Source: Streptomyces sp. NBC_00440 (GTDB lineage: Bacteria; Actinomycetota; Actinomycetes; Streptomycetales; Streptomycetaceae). Taken from it: a stretch of DNA of 64,000 bases. The notes below the pieces were generated by a model. That model was not told where the DNA came from. It ran no database searches and saw only the letters and a list, made by a program, of their open reading frames with translations. The stretch lies in contig NZ_CP107921.1 of assembly GCF_036014215.1 (NCBI RefSeq), positions 6,383,501 to 6,447,500 on the forward strand, given 5' to 3'. This document shows positions 8,997 through 19,792 of the stretch, piece by piece. The translations under genes and the position numbers were made by a program. The first letter of the stretch is position 1; each line of letters opens with the position of its first letter.

Positions 8997-9348
8997 TGGC
9001 AGGGTTCCCTTCTGTGCTCCGCCCACAAGGCGAGCGCCGTCCTGGCCGACGGGCAGTCGAACCTGAGCAACATTCAAGCCGGACCGATACGGCGGCCACC
9101 AGACGAATCACCCCCTGAAGACGCCCGGGGACCTCCCTTTCACCCCCTAACCCAAGGCCCGGCCCGGACTAGGGGTACCCCCTTGGCCTCAGTCAGGGGT
9201 TGGCCACCCACAAGGGCCTCAGTAGCCTCCGAAGCGAAGATCAGGCGTCTTGTGAAACGTCGAGACGAATGACTGAAAACGACTCAACTCCCGGCTTCGG
9301 TGCCGTGTGGGCCATGGGTATCCGGACTGACGCAGAGGGGGGCCTCCG
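8997..9348. promoter_or_regulatory. Divergent control region between the type II thioesterase and PKS A
   Basis: The 352-bp gene-free stretch separates two divergent operons. I see CTAGGGG-type elements on both strands: TTAGGGGG on the minus strand at 9143-9150, TAGGGG on the plus strand at 9170-9175 and a CAGGGG at 9194-9199. There is a perfect GGGGTACCCC palindrome (9172-9181) flanked by CCAAGG (9152-9157) and CCTTGG (9181-9186). GGCCTCAGT is repeated directly at 9185-9193 and 9215-9223, a 30-bp spacing close to three helical turns. These fit operators for a pathway regulator shared with the TAGGGG pairs elsewhere in the cluster. No gene was found here. The RBS of PKS A is the G-rich run at 9333-9341. 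Confidence 0.55.
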
Positions 9349-12300
9349 GTGGGCAACGAGGAAAGACTTCTGGAATACCTGAGGCGCGCCACCGCCGATT
9401 TGCAGACGACGCGCGAACGTCTCTCCCGTGCGGAGGGGTTGTTGGCGGGGGAGTCGGTTGCGGTGGTGGGGATGGCGTGTCGGTATCCGGGTGGGGTGTC
9501 GTCGCCGGAGGGTTTGTGGGGTGTGGTGTCCGGTGGTGTGGATGCTGTGGGGGTGTTTCCGGGGGATCGTGGTTGGGATGTTGGTGGGTTGTTCGATCCG
9601 GTGGTGGGTCGGGCGGGGAAGTCGTATGCGCGGGAGGGGGGTTTTCTGGGGGGTGCGGGTTTGTTTGATGCGGGTTTGTTCGGGGTGAGTCCGAATGAGG
9701 CGTTGTCGATGGATCCGCAGCAGCGGTTGTTGTTGGAGGCGTCGTGGGAGGCGTTGGAGCGGTCGGGTGTTGATCCTTTGTCGTTGAAGGGGAGTGCGAC
9801 GGGTGTTTTCGCGGGGTTGATGTATCACGATTATGGTTTGGGTGCTGAGGCTGCGGTGACCAGTGGGGGGAGTCTGGTTTCTGGTCGGGTGGCTTATACG
9901 TTGGGTCTTGAGGGTCCGGCGGTGACGGTGGATACGGCGTGTTCGTCGTCGTTGGTGGCGATGCATCTGGCGGCGCAGTCGTTGCGGTCGGGTGAGAGCT
10001 CGCTGGCGTTGGCGGGTGGTGTGACCGTCATGTCCACCCCCGATGTCTTCATCTACTTCAGCCAGCAGCGCGGCCTGGCCCCGGACGGCCGGTGCAAGCC
10101 CTATGCCGGCGCCGCCGACGGGACCGGCTGGGGCGAGGGCGTGGGTGTGCTGGTGCTGGAGCGTCTGTCGGACGCGCGGCGCAATGGTCATCCGGTGCTG
10201 GCGCTGCTGAAGGGATCAGCCGTCAACCAGGACGGCGCGTCGAGCCGTCTGACGGCTCCCCACGGACCGTCGCAGCGACGCGTCATCCAGCAGGCTTTGG
10301 CGGATGCGCAGTTGTCGGCTGCTGATGTGGATGTGGTGGAGGGCCACGGCACGGGGACGACGCTGGGTGATCCGATCGAGGCGCAGGCGTTGTTGGCGAC
10401 GTACGGCCAGGACCGTGCGGAGGATCGGCCGTTGTGGTTGGGGTCGGTGAAGTCGAACATTGGTCATACGCAGGCTGCTGCTGGTGTGGCGGGTGTGATC
10501 AAGATGGTGATGGCGTTGCGGGAGGGTGTTCTTCCGCGGACGTTGCATGTGGATGAGCCGTCGTCGCAGGTGGATTGGTCTGCGGGTGCGGTCGAGTTGT
10601 TGAGGGAGGAGCGGGCGTGGCCGGCTGAGGTGGGTCGTCCGCGGCGGGCGGGTGTGTCGTCGTTCGGCCTGAGCGGGACGAATGCGCACGTCATCCTGGA
10701 GGAGCCGGAGGCGCTGTCGGTGCCGGTTGAGGCTTCTGTTGGTGGTGTGGTGCCGTGGGTGGTGTCGGGGCGTAGTGCTGAGGCGTTGCGTGCTCAGGCT
10801 GCTGCTTTGGTGGCGCATGTGGAGTCGGGTGTGAGTGTCGTGGATACGGCGTTCTCGCTGGCGGTGTCGCGGGCGGCTCTGGAGCATCGGGCTGTGGTGG
10901 TGGCGGGGGACCGTGAGGGGTTTGTCGCTGGGTTGTCGGCGCTTGCGGCGGGTGAGTCCGGGGCGGGTGTGGTCCGGGATGTGGCGCGTGCCGGTGAGGG
11001 AACGGCGTTTCTCTTTACGGGGCAGGGTGCTCAGCGGGTGGGGATGGGGCGTGGTCTGTATGAGGCGTTCCCGGTGTTTGCTGAGGCGTTTGATGCGGTG
11101 GTGGGGTTGCTGGATGCCCAGCTGTCGGATGCCGGGTTGGGTGTGTCGGTGCGTGAGGTGGTCTGGGGCACTGATGCTGGTGTGTTGAATCGGACGGTGT
11201 TTGCTCAGGCGGGGTTGTTCGCGGTTGAGGTGGCGTTGTTCCGGTTGCTTGAGTCGTGGGGTGTGCGGCCTGACTTTGTGACCGGTCATTCGATCGGTGA
11301 GGTGGCTGCGGCTCATGTGGCGGGGGTGTTGTCGCTTGAGGATGCTGCGGTGTTGGTGGCCGCGCGTGGGCGGTTGATGCAGGCGCTGCCTTCGGGTGGT
11401 GCGATGGTCGCGGTCGGGGCTCCGGAGAGTGAGGTTGCCGGGCTGTTGTCGGCTGGTGTGTGTATCGCCGCCGTCAACGGCCCGTCTTCGGTGGTGATTT
11501 CGGGTGCTGAGGCCGAGGTCATGGAGCTGGCCGGGCGGATCGCTGGGCTCGGTCGTAAGACGAAGCGGCTTGATGTGAGTCACGCGTTCCACTCGGTGTT
11601 GATGGATCCGATGCTGGATGAGTTCGCCGCCGTGGTGGAGAAGCTGACCTTCAATGCACCTCAGTTGTCGGCGGTTTCGACGGTGACTGGTGGTGTGGTT
11701 GAGGGTGAGTGGTCGGATCCTGGTTATTGGGTGCGGCAGGTGCGTGAGCCGGTGCGTTTCGCGGATGCGGTGACGGCTCTCACGGCTCGTGGTGTGGGTT
11801 CGTTTGTGGAGGTGGGGCCGGATGCGGCTCTGGTTCCGATGGGTGTGGAGGTGGTCGGCGATGATGGGGCCGCTGACGGGGTGGCGTTTGTTGGGTTGCA
11901 GCGTCGTGGTCGTGATGAGGCCACGGAGCTTCTGACAGGTCTGGGTGGGCTGTTTGCGCGTGGCGTTCCGGTGGACTGGCGTGCGTTCTTCGCCGGGTCC
12001 ACTGCCCGGCTGACCGAACTCCCCACGTACGCCTTCCAACACCAGCACTACTGGCTGAACGCCCAGCCGCTCGACAACGTGGCGAGCGTCGGACTTACGG
12101 CGGCCGAACATCCCCTCCTGCGTGCCGTTGTCGAGCTGCCCGAGGGCGACGGCCTGGTTCTGGCCGGACGCCTCGGCCTCGGCGACCAGCGATGGCTCGC
12201 AGATCACAGCCTGAACGGTGTCAAGGAGTTCCCCGCGACCGGGCTCATTGAGCTTGCGCTGGCCGCTGGTCAGCAGATCGGGTGCGACGTCGTACGGAGC

Positions 12301-14901
12301 CTCACCGTTGAGGAACCCCTCCTCCTGGCGCATGACGGGCCGCCCACCGCCCTGCGCGTCTGGGTAGGGGCCTCTGACGAGACAGGGGAGCGGCCGCTGA
12401 GCGTGCACTCCCGAGCAGAAGGCATCGATACGCCGTGGACCCTGCATGCCAAGGCCGTGCTGGCGGTTGGTGAGGGGGCGCCGGAAGCCTATGACCCGCC
12501 CGGTGCCTGGCCGCCGGTCGGAGCTGTCCCGCTCGATGTCGACGAGGTGTACGAGCAACTGTTCGCGCGCGGCCACGACTATGGGCCGGCGTTCCAGGGG
12601 ATCACGGCCGCGTGGAAGGACGGGGAACACCTGCTCGCCGAGGTCGCTCTGCCCGGAGAGGCCGGCGAGGGCGCGGAGTTCGGAGTCCATCCGGCGCTGC
12701 TGGACGCGGCGTTGCAGACGCATCACGCCGGTGCGGAGCACGACGGAACCCCCATCGCGCCCGCCGAATGGAGCGACGTCACCCTGCACACGGCGGGAGC
12801 GTCCCAGCTGCGTGTCCGTATCGTGCCCGGCGAGGCAGGCCGGGTGGGTGTCAGCCTGACCGATCCGGCGGGCGCTCCCGTTCTCACGGTCGGTTCCCTC
12901 CTGTCGCGCCGGATCCAAGCCCGTGCCGTGGCGCCGACAGGCCGTGGCGCGCTGTACGGACTCAACTGGGCACCGAGGGAACGGACTCGGCCCGGCGATC
13001 CCCATGCGCAGGACGTCGTGCTGCTGGGCAGTGCGGAGTACGCGCCGCTCGGTCCCGTACCTGTCTATGCGACGCCGGCCGAACTCTCCGCCGAGCTGGC
13101 CGTGGACGGCTCCGGTCCTCGTACGGCGGTCCTGCCGCTGCCCCGTACCGATGGTGATGTCGCGCATGCCGCAGGAGACCTGGCACGACGTACTCTCCGG
13201 ACCGTTCAGGAATGGCTGGCTGAGGACGGGTTGGACACTTCCCGCCTCGCCGTGGTGACGCAGGGCGCCGTTCCTGTACACGGGGGCGCGGCCGATCCTG
13301 CCCAGGCGGGTGTATGGGGTCTGATACGCGCGGCCCAGGCCGAGCACCCCGACGCGTTCCTGCTCATCGACCTGGATCCGGCGGCCGGTACGGAGGAGTG
13401 CGCGCGGGCCCTTGGAGCGGCATTCGGCGCTCGCGAGCCCGAGACCGCCGTACGCGACGGGGTACTGCTCCGTCCCGGGCTGGCTCCTGCCTCCCCTCCC
13501 ATCCGCGAAGACCACCCGGTGGCCCCGGCGGAGGGCACCGTCCTCATCACCGGTGGCACCCGGGGCGTGGGCGCCGTCCTGGCGCGCCACCTGGTCTCCG
13601 CTCACGGAGCGCGGCGGCTGGTCCTGACCGGTAGTTCCGGCGCCGAAGCCGCAGCTCTGGTGTCCGCGCTGGCGGAACTCGGTGCCCACGTCACCGTCGA
13701 ACCGGGTGACATGGCCGACCCCGGTGCAGTTGCCGGGCTGCTGTCACGTATCGACGAGGCCTACCCGCTGACCGCCGTGGTGCACGCCGATTCCACTGAG
13801 CACAATGCGCTGATCGGCACGCTGAGCCCGGAACAGCTGACCGCGGTCCTGGGTGCACGGGCCACCGCGGCCTGGAACCTGCACGAGGCGACGCGAGACC
13901 TCGCCCTGGACGCCTTCGTCCTGATCGGGACATCGGGCGGAATCCTGCACGGAGCCGGCCGGCCCGGCACCGCTGCCGCGGCCACCTTCGCGGAGGCACT
14001 CGCCGCGACCCGGCTGGCCGCGGGGCTCCCGGCGGTCGCGCTGGCCTATGGTCCGTGGGCCGCGGACGCGGACGACGGGTCGGCAGACGAGTACCACCGG
14101 CGCATGGGAGCGCTGGGGCTCCCCGCGCTGACCGAGGAAGAAGGGCTGGCCCTCTTCGACCTGGCCTTCCTCGACCTTGCCGTCGAGTCGGGTGAGTCAG
14201 GAGAGTCGGTCGAGTCGGGTGAGTCGGCGCTGTTCGCCCTCTGCCTCGACCGCCCCGTACTGCGCTCGATGGGCGACGATGTGCCGCCGGTTCTGCACGG
14301 TGTGGTGCCCGCGAACGGGCGACGCCGGCAGCAGGCACCGGGCCGGCGTACGGGCGACCTGCGGCGACGGCTCGCCGGACTGCCGCCTCAAGAACGTGAG
14401 GACGAGCTGCTGGACGTCGTACGTACACACGCCGCAGCGGTCCTCGGACACCCCTCGGTGGACGACGTCGAGCCCGGCCGGGCTTTCCAGGAGCTGGGGT
14501 TCGACTCGCTCGCGGGCGTCGAACTGCGCAGGCGGCTCAGCGAGGCGACCGGGCTTCAGCTCACCGCCACTCTGGTCTTCGACTACCCCAACTCCCTTGC
14601 AGCTGCGGCCTACATCGCGACCCTGATCGCCCCGGCCGATGAGGACATCGCGCGTCGGCTGATCGGGGAGATCGACCGGCTGGAGTCCCTGCTCGGCGAG
14701 ACCGCGCTCGACGACGGCCACACGGACGACGGCCGGACAGACAGCCGTACAAGGGTCACCTCACGACTGGAAGCACTGATGCGCAAGTGGCGCGACACCC
14801 AGGGCGCAGGTGCGGGGGAGCCTGAGATCAAGGCGATCGCCGACGCGGCTACGGACGACGAGCTGTTCGACGTCCTCGATCAGGAACTCGGCATTTCGTA
14901 G
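9349..14901 (+). CDS. Type I PKS, one module: KS-AT(malonyl)-DH-KR(inactive)-ACP (PKS A)
   Basis: The 1850-residue subunit begins with a class 1 docking coiled coil (1-30). KS spans about 36-455 with Cys198, His333 (in EGHGT, normally EAHGT) and His373. AT spans about 550-850 with Ser648 in GHSIG and HAFH at 745-748, the malonyl-CoA signature. DH (920-1190) keeps His953 in H-x3-G-x4-P and Asp1119. The KR (about 1396-1580) keeps an NADPH loop, but its catalytic residues are replaced: Lys by Arg1504, the FSS serine region by IGT, Tyr by Thr1541 and Asn by Ala1545. It should not reduce, leaving a beta-ketone despite the DH. ACP Ser is 1720, and a docking tail ends in ELGIS. GTG start with a G-rich RBS 8 bases upstream. 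Best placed as the sixth-last module, passing its chain to PKS B. The KS N-terminal half and AT have unusual T/G-ending codons. Confidence 0.95.
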   Translation: MGNEERLLEYLRRATADLQTTRERLSRAEGLLAGESVAVVGMACRYPGGVSSPEGLWGVVSGGVDAVGVFPGDRGWDVGGLFDPVVGRAGKSYAREGGFLGGAGLFDAGLFGVSPNEALSMDPQQRLLLEASWEALERSGVDPLSLKGSATGVFAGLMYHDYGLGAEAAVTSGGSLVSGRVAYTLGLEGPAVTVDTACSSSLVAMHLAAQSLRSGESSLALAGGVTVMSTPDVFIYFSQQRGLAPDGRCKPYAGAADGTGWGEGVGVLVLERLSDARRNGHPVLALLKGSAVNQDGASSRLTAPHGPSQRRVIQQALADAQLSAADVDVVEGHGTGTTLGDPIEAQALLATYGQDRAEDRPLWLGSVKSNIGHTQAAAGVAGVIKMVMALREGVLPRTLHVDEPSSQVDWSAGAVELLREERAWPAEVGRPRRAGVSSFGLSGTNAHVILEEPEALSVPVEASVGGVVPWVVSGRSAEALRAQAAALVAHVESGVSVVDTAFSLAVSRAALEHRAVVVAGDREGFVAGLSALAAGESGAGVVRDVARAGEGTAFLFTGQGAQRVGMGRGLYEAFPVFAEAFDAVVGLLDAQLSDAGLGVSVREVVWGTDAGVLNRTVFAQAGLFAVEVALFRLLESWGVRPDFVTGHSIGEVAAAHVAGVLSLEDAAVLVAARGRLMQALPSGGAMVAVGAPESEVAGLLSAGVCIAAVNGPSSVVISGAEAEVMELAGRIAGLGRKTKRLDVSHAFHSVLMDPMLDEFAAVVEKLTFNAPQLSAVSTVTGGVVEGEWSDPGYWVRQVREPVRFADAVTALTARGVGSFVEVGPDAALVPMGVEVVGDDGAADGVAFVGLQRRGRDEATELLTGLGGLFARGVPVDWRAFFAGSTARLTELPTYAFQHQHYWLNAQPLDNVASVGLTAAEHPLLRAVVELPEGDGLVLAGRLGLGDQRWLADHSLNGVKEFPATGLIELALAAGQQIGCDVVRSLTVEEPLLLAHDGPPTALRVWVGASDETGERPLSVHSRAEGIDTPWTLHAKAVLAVGEGAPEAYDPPGAWPPVGAVPLDVDEVYEQLFARGHDYGPAFQGITAAWKDGEHLLAEVALPGEAGEGAEFGVHPALLDAALQTHHAGAEHDGTPIAPAEWSDVTLHTAGASQLRVRIVPGEAGRVGVSLTDPAGAPVLTVGSLLSRRIQARAVAPTGRGALYGLNWAPRERTRPGDPHAQDVVLLGSAEYAPLGPVPVYATPAELSAELAVDGSGPRTAVLPLPRTDGDVAHAAGDLARRTLRTVQEWLAEDGLDTSRLAVVTQGAVPVHGGAADPAQAGVWGLIRAAQAEHPDAFLLIDLDPAAGTEECARALGAAFGAREPETAVRDGVLLRPGLAPASPPIREDHPVAPAEGTVLITGGTRGVGAVLARHLVSAHGARRLVLTGSSGAEAAALVSALAELGAHVTVEPGDMADPGAVAGLLSRIDEAYPLTAVVHADSTEHNALIGTLSPEQLTAVLGARATAAWNLHEATRDLALDAFVLIGTSGGILHGAGRPGTAAAATFAEALAATRLAAGLPAVALAYGPWAADADDGSADEYHRRMGALGLPALTEEEGLALFDLAFLDLAVESGESGESVESGESALFALCLDRPVLRSMGDDVPPVLHGVVPANGRRRQQAPGRRTGDLRRRLAGLPPQEREDELLDVVRTHAAAVLGHPSVDDVEPGRAFQELGFDSLAGVELRRRLSEATGLQLTATLVFDYPNSLAAAAYIATLIAPADEDIARRLIGEIDRLESLLGETALDDGHTDDGRTDSRTRVTSRLEALMRKWRDTQGAGAGEPEIKAIADAATDDELFDVLDQELGIS
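9431..12050 (+). repeat. Long intra-cluster repeat, copy in PKS A (KS-AT)
   Basis: The stretch aligns without gaps to 35896-38515 in PKS D over its first ~1.3 kb (constant offset of 26465). From 9431 to 10043 I count only about four mismatches. Positions 10044-10320 diverge and return to normal GC-rich codons, and identity rises again through the end of AT. The near-identical parts use T/G-ending codons unlike the rest of the gene. This is a recently homogenised segment, not a mobile element: no terminal repeats or transposase are present. Confidence 0.85.
14183..14227 (+). repeat. In-frame GAGTCGGGT-type minisatellite in PKS A
   Basis: Variants of GAGTCGGGT (Glu-Ser-Gly) repeat about four to five times, encoding a Ser/Gly/Glu-rich insert between the dead KR and the ACP. 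It lies in a linker region and is probably length-variable and structurally neutral. Confidence 0.6.
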
Positions 14902-15032
14902 CCGGGCCGCCCATCACTACAGAGGCTGCGGCGACTTCGACAGCCGCGACGGCCGGCCACGGCCGCCGCGTCGCCGGTGACATCCCCCGCAACATTCCGC
15001 TTCCCTGCAACACGAGATCGGTCAAGGTGGAG

Positions 15033-18000
15033 ATGAGCGACAACGAGAAGCTCCGCGAGTACCTCAAGCGTGCCACTGCTGAACTGCAGCAGACCAAGCG
15101 GCGGCTGCGCGAGGCGGATGCACGCCAGCACGAGCCGATCGCCATTGTCGCGATGAGCTGCCGGTACCCGGGCGGGGTGGATTCGCCCGACGCCCTCTGG
15201 CAGCTGGTGGCGGAGGGCCGGGACGCCATCACCACCCTTCCCGAGAACCGTGGCTGGGACGTCGAGGGGCTGTACGACCCGGAGCCGGCGACCCCCGGCA
15301 AGACGTACTCCCGCGACGGCGGATTCCTGCACGAGGCCGACGAGTTCGACGCCGACTTCTTCAAGATCAGCCCGCGGGACGCCAAGGCGATGGATCCGCA
15401 GCAGCGGCTGTTGCTGGAGACGTCGTGGGAGGCGCTGGAGCGGGCCGGGATCGATCCGCTGTCGCTGAAGGGCAGCCCGACCGGTGTCTTCGCCGGGATC
15501 GCCTACCACGACTACGTCGGAGACGGCGGCATCGGCGGCCTGGCCAGTGTGGCTTCGGGGCGCGTCGCCTACAGCCTGGGGCTTGAGGGTCCGGCGGTGA
15601 CGGTGGATACGGCGTGTTCGTCGTCGCTCGTGGCGATGCATCTGGCGGCGCAGTCGTTGCGGTCGGGTGAGAGTTCGCTGGCGCTGGCCGGAGGTGTGAC
15701 GGTCATGGCGACGCCCCGGGCCTTCGTCGGCTTCAGCCAGGACCGGGGCCTCGCGCCGGACGGCCGGTGCAAGTCGTTCGCCGCGGCTGCCGACGGGACC
15801 GGCTGGGGCGAGGGCATCGGCATGTTGGTGCTGGAACGTCTGTCGGATGCGCGGCGTCATGGGCATCAGGTGCTTGCCGTGCTGCGGGGGAGCGCCATCA
15901 ACCAGGATGGTGCGTCGAATGGTCTGACGGCTCCGAACGGTCTGGCGCAGCAGCGGTTGATCCGGCAGGCGTTGGCGGACGCGCAGTTGTCGGCTGCTGA
16001 TGTGGATGTGGTGGAGGCGCACGGCACGGGCACGACGCTGGGCGATCCCATCGAGGCGCAGGCACTACTGGCGACATACGGCCAGGACCGTCCCGCCGAC
16101 CGACCGTTGTGGCTCGGCTCGCTCAAGTCCAACATCGGCCACGCGCAAGCTGCGGCGGGTGTCGGCGGCGTGATCAAGATGGTGCAGGCCATGCGCCATG
16201 AACTGATCCCGCGCACCCTCAACATCGACGAGCCCACATCCCAGGTGAACTGGTCGGAAGGCAACATCTCGCTGCTGACGGAGGAGCGGGCGTGGCCGGT
16301 TGAGGTGGGTCGTCTGCGGCGGGCTGGTGTGTCGTCGTTCGGTCTGAGCGGGACGAATGCGCATGTGATTCTGGAGGAGCCGGAGGCGCTGTCGGTGCCG
16401 GTTGAGGCTTCTGTTGGTGGTGTGGTGCCGTGGGTGGTGTCGGGGCGTAGTGCTGAGGCGTTGCGTGCGCAGGCTGCTGCCTTGGTGGCGTTTGTGGAGT
16501 CGGGGGTTGAGCTGCGTCCGGTGGATGTGGCGTTCTCGCTGGCAACGTCGCGGGCGGCTCTGGAGCATCGGGCTGTGGTGGTGGCGGGGGATCGTGAGGG
16601 GTTCATCGAGGGTCTGCGTTCGGTGGTTTCGGGTGCGGGTCGTGTGGTGGATTCGGTTCGGCGTGGGCGTGTTGGGTTCTTGTTCACGGGTCAGGGTGCT
16701 CAGCGGGTGGGGATGGGGCGTGGTCTGTATGAGGCGTTCCCGGTGTTTGCTGAGGCGTTTGATGTGGTGGTGGGGTTGCTGGACGCCGAGCTGTCGGGTG
16801 CCGGTACGGACGTTTCGGTGCGTGAGGTGGTGTGGGGTACCGATGCTGGTGTGCTGAATCGGACGGTGTTTGCTCAGGCGGGGTTGTTCGCGGTTGAGGT
16901 GGCGTTGTTCCGGTTGCTTGAGTCGTGGGGTGTGCGGCCTGACTTTGTGGCTGGCCATTCGATCGGTGAGGTGGCTGCGGCTCATGTGGCGGGGGTGTTG
17001 TCGCTTGAGGACGCGGCGGTGTTGGTGGCTGCCCGTGGGCGGTTGATGCAGGCCCTGCCTTCGGGTGGTGTGATGGTCGCGGTCGGGGCCCCGGAGGCTG
17101 AGGTTGCCGGGCTGTTGTCGGCCGGTGTGTGTATTGCCGCGGTCAATGGCCCGTCTTCCGTGGTGGTTTCGGGTGCTGAGGCCGAGGTTCTGGAGCTGGC
17201 CGGGCGGATTGCTGGGCTCGGTCGTAAGACGAAGCGGCTTGATGTGAGTCACGCGTTCCACTCGGTGTTGATGGACCCGATGCTGGACGACTTCGCGGCT
17301 GTAGTAGAGAAACTCACCTTCAATACACCCCAGTTGTCGGCCGTCTCGACCGTCACCGGTGGTGTGGTCGGGGGCGAGTGGTCGGATCCTGGTTACTGGG
17401 TGCGGCAGGTGCGTGAGCCGGTGCGTTTCGCGGATGCGGTGACCACACTCGCCGGTCGTGGTGTGGGGTCGTTTGTGGAGGTGGGGCCGGATGCGGCTCT
17501 GGTTCCGATGGGTGCGGAGGTGGTCGGTGACGATGACGGGGTGGCGTTTGTTGGGTTGCAGCGTCGTGGTCGTGATGAGGCCACGGAGCTTCTGACCGGT
17601 CTGGGCGCGCTGTTCGCTCGGGGTGTTGGGGTGGACTGGCGGGCGTTCTTCGCCGGCTCCAGTGCCCGGCTGACCGAACTCCCCACGTACGCCTTCCAAC
17701 GCCAGCACTACTGGTACGACTTCGCTGCTGAGGCCGCCACCCGCCCCCAGCAGAGCGACGTGGACGCGCTCGGATACGAGGTGGAGTGGCTCCGGCTTCC
17801 GCCCACCGAAGGTCCCTCCGTCGACGGACTCTGGCTCGTCGTCGTACCGGAAGGCCGCAGCAAGGACCAGTCCGTCTCCGCGGTTACAGACGGCCTCGTC
17901 CGCGGCGGTGCCGCCGTAGCCCTGATCGAGAGCGACGGCACGGACCGGCGGGCCCTCGCCGAGCAGTTGAGGTCTGCCGCCGCCGGTGAGACACCGGCCG

Positions 18001-19748
18001 GGGTGCTGTCACTGCTGGCTCTGGAGGACCGTGCTCACGACCAGTATCCCGAGCTGGCTCACGGAACCGCCGCCACCCTGCTGCTCGTCCAGGCGCTCGG
18101 CGACGCGGGCTGCACGGCGCCGCTCTGGTGTGTCACCACCGGGGCCGTGGCTGTACGCGATCCCGCCGAGGCCGCCAGCCCGGGGCAGACCGCCCTGTGG
18201 GGCCTGGGTATCGGACTGTCCCTCGACCAGCCCGACACCTGGGGGGGCATCCTGGACCTTCCGGTCAGTGTGGGCGAGTCGGTCGCCCAGCGGCTCTCCC
18301 AGGTACTGGCCGGGGGACCGGGTGGTGAGGACCAGGTCGCGCTCCGCTCCGACGGGGCGTACGGCCGTCGCCTCGTGCGGGCTCCGCTCACCGGCGTCCC
18401 GTCCGCCAAGCTGCCCGCCCAGGCCGCCACGGAGGGGCCCGGAACCGTACTGATCACCGGCGGAACCGGCGGCCTCGGCGCCCACGTGGCCCGCATGATG
18501 GCGGCCGACGGCGCACCCCATCTGCTGCTCACCAGTCGCCGGGGCAGCGCCGCCGAAGGGGCCGCCGAGCTGGAGGCCGAACTCGTGGCACTGGGATCCC
18601 GGGTGACCATCGCGGCCTGTGACGTGGCCGACCGTGAGGCGCTCGCCGAGCTCATCGAGGCCATCGGGCCGGAGCTGCCGCTCACGACGGTCGTGCACGC
18701 CGCCGGAGCCATGCAGCGGCCCTCCACGGCGGCGGAGACCACGGTCCAAGAACTGGCCTCGACGGCCCGCGCCAAGGTGCTCGGCGCGGCCCATCTGGAC
18801 GAGATCCTCGGTGACCGACCGCTCGACGCGTTCGTGCTGTTCTCCTCCGGCGCAGCTGTCTGGGGCAGCGCCGGACAGGCCGCTTACGGCAGTGCCAACG
18901 CCTACCTGGACGGCCTGGCCCACAAGCGCCGGGCACGAGGGCTCGCCGCGACCTCGATCGCCTGGGGTTCCTGGGAGGCCGGGATGGTCGACGCCGAGGT
19001 CAGCGCGATGAGCCGGCGCATCGGCGCACCTCCCATGAGCCCTCGCCGGGCTGTCGCGGCACTGCGGGAGGTGCTCGCGAGCGGCGGGAGCCATGTGGTG
19101 GTCGCCGACTTCGACTGGTCGCGCTTCGCCCCCACGTACACGCTCGCCCGTCCTCGTCCTCTGCTTGACTCGCTGCCCGAGGCCGTGGCGGGCCTGGAGG
19201 ACGACGACGTCGCAACATCGGACACCCCGGGGGCCCGGCTGGCCGGGGAACTGGCCGGGCTGTCGCAGCCCGAGCAGGACCGGGTGCTGCTCAACCTGGT
19301 CCGTACGCACGTGGCCGGCCTGCTCGGCTACGACACACCGGGCGAGGTCGACGCGGCCCGGTCCTTCGACGACCTGGGCTTCGACTCCGTCGCCGCGGTC
19401 GATCTGCGCACCAGGCTGGTGAAGGCCGTGGGCAGGAAGCTCCCGGCCACGATGGTCTTCGACTTCGCGAGCCCCGGGGCTCTCGCGGCCTATCTGCGCA
19501 CGCAGTTGTGCGAGGGGGAAGCCGCCGGGGAGCTGCCCGTACTCGCGGCGCTCGACCGGTTCGAGACGACGGTGGCAGCGCTCGCCCCCGAGGAAGTGGA
19601 GCGCATGGGGATCACCGGTCGGTTGCAGGCCCTGCTGGGGCGGCTGGCCGGTGACGAGGGGAACGGCAGTGATGTGAGCGGTCAGCTCGATTCGGCGTCG
19701 GCAGAGGACGTCTTCGACTTCATCGACAAGGAACTGGGCCTCGCCTGA
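15033..19748 (+). CDS. Type I PKS, one module: KS-AT(malonyl)-KR-ACP (PKS B)
   Basis: The 1571-residue subunit has an N-terminal docking helix ([15 protein letters not shown]). KS has Cys195; AT has Ser643 in GHSIG and HAFH at 740-743 (malonyl-specific). No DH is present: after AT the chain goes straight into the KR structural half. The KR has a GTGGLG NADPH motif, FSS, Tyr1285 and Asn1289, so it should be active. It lacks the LDD motif and has a Trp eight residues before Tyr, an A-type pattern predicting an L-configured 3-hydroxyl. ACP Ser1452 sits in GFDSV rather than the usual GFDSL. The docking tail ends in ELGLA. Predicted role: extension with malonate, leaving a free hydroxyl that would be a natural glycosylation site. 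ATG 15033 is favoured by homology, with AGGTGG very close upstream; a GTG at 15027 would add two residues. Confidence 0.95.
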   Translation: MSDNEKLREYLKRATAELQQTKRRLREADARQHEPIAIVAMSCRYPGGVDSPDALWQLVAEGRDAITTLPENRGWDVEGLYDPEPATPGKTYSRDGGFLHEADEFDADFFKISPRDAKAMDPQQRLLLETSWEALERAGIDPLSLKGSPTGVFAGIAYHDYVGDGGIGGLASVASGRVAYSLGLEGPAVTVDTACSSSLVAMHLAAQSLRSGESSLALAGGVTVMATPRAFVGFSQDRGLAPDGRCKSFAAAADGTGWGEGIGMLVLERLSDARRHGHQVLAVLRGSAINQDGASNGLTAPNGLAQQRLIRQALADAQLSAADVDVVEAHGTGTTLGDPIEAQALLATYGQDRPADRPLWLGSLKSNIGHAQAAAGVGGVIKMVQAMRHELIPRTLNIDEPTSQVNWSEGNISLLTEERAWPVEVGRLRRAGVSSFGLSGTNAHVILEEPEALSVPVEASVGGVVPWVVSGRSAEALRAQAAALVAFVESGVELRPVDVAFSLATSRAALEHRAVVVAGDREGFIEGLRSVVSGAGRVVDSVRRGRVGFLFTGQGAQRVGMGRGLYEAFPVFAEAFDVVVGLLDAELSGAGTDVSVREVVWGTDAGVLNRTVFAQAGLFAVEVALFRLLESWGVRPDFVAGHSIGEVAAAHVAGVLSLEDAAVLVAARGRLMQALPSGGVMVAVGAPEAEVAGLLSAGVCIAAVNGPSSVVVSGAEAEVLELAGRIAGLGRKTKRLDVSHAFHSVLMDPMLDDFAAVVEKLTFNTPQLSAVSTVTGGVVGGEWSDPGYWVRQVREPVRFADAVTTLAGRGVGSFVEVGPDAALVPMGAEVVGDDDGVAFVGLQRRGRDEATELLTGLGALFARGVGVDWRAFFAGSSARLTELPTYAFQRQHYWYDFAAEAATRPQQSDVDALGYEVEWLRLPPTEGPSVDGLWLVVVPEGRSKDQSVSAVTDGLVRGGAAVALIESDGTDRRALAEQLRSAAAGETPAGVLSLLALEDRAHDQYPELAHGTAATLLLVQALGDAGCTAPLWCVTTGAVAVRDPAEAASPGQTALWGLGIGLSLDQPDTWGGILDLPVSVGESVAQRLSQVLAGGPGGEDQVALRSDGAYGRRLVRAPLTGVPSAKLPAQAATEGPGTVLITGGTGGLGAHVARMMAADGAPHLLLTSRRGSAAEGAAELEAELVALGSRVTIAACDVADREALAELIEAIGPELPLTTVVHAAGAMQRPSTAAETTVQELASTARAKVLGAAHLDEILGDRPLDAFVLFSSGAAVWGSAGQAAYGSANAYLDGLAHKRRARGLAATSIAWGSWEAGMVDAEVSAMSRRIGAPPMSPRRAVAALREVLASGGSHVVVADFDWSRFAPTYTLARPRPLLDSLPEAVAGLEDDDVATSDTPGARLAGELAGLSQPEQDRVLLNLVRTHVAGLLGYDTPGEVDAARSFDDLGFDSVAAVDLRTRLVKAVGRKLPATMVFDFASPGALAAYLRTQLCEGEAAGELPVLAALDRFETTVAALAPEEVERMGITGRLQALLGRLAGDEGNGSDVSGQLDSASAEDVFDFIDKELGLA
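16413..17725 (+). repeat. Long intra-cluster repeat, copy in PKS B (KS-AT linker and AT)
   Basis: The KS-AT linker and AT DNA is near-identical to the corresponding parts of PKS A, PKS C module 2, PKS D module 2 and the start of the AT in the right-edge PKS. Its first 214 bases match 63787-64000 without gaps and with four mismatches counted by eye. T/G-ending codons are strongly enriched relative to the flanks. Confidence 0.85.
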
Positions 19749-19792
19749 GTGCAGGGACCGTTGCCGCCGGACAAAGGATTCGTGGGACTGAC

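Noticed and set aside
9431..10043. The repeated KS-AT blocks as insertion sequences
   Set aside because: They are in-frame PKS coding DNA with no transposase, terminal inverted repeats or target duplications.
10345..10353. EGHGT instead of EAHGT in the KS of PKS A (also in module 2 of the first PKS) as a sign of inactivity
   Set aside because: The catalytic His and Cys are intact; Ala to Gly next to the His is a mild change.
9349..10700. PKS A as the loading module
   Set aside because: Its KS has the catalytic Cys198 and both His residues, and there is no KSQ or loading ACP. The loading ACP is at 56839 onward.
10216..13689. A 1157-codon minus-strand open frame opposite PKS A, and similar ones at 25046-28012 and 35298-38528
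   Set aside because: They have repetitive His/Arg/Thr-rich translations created by the T/G-ending codons of the sense strand; no RBS or domain was recognised.
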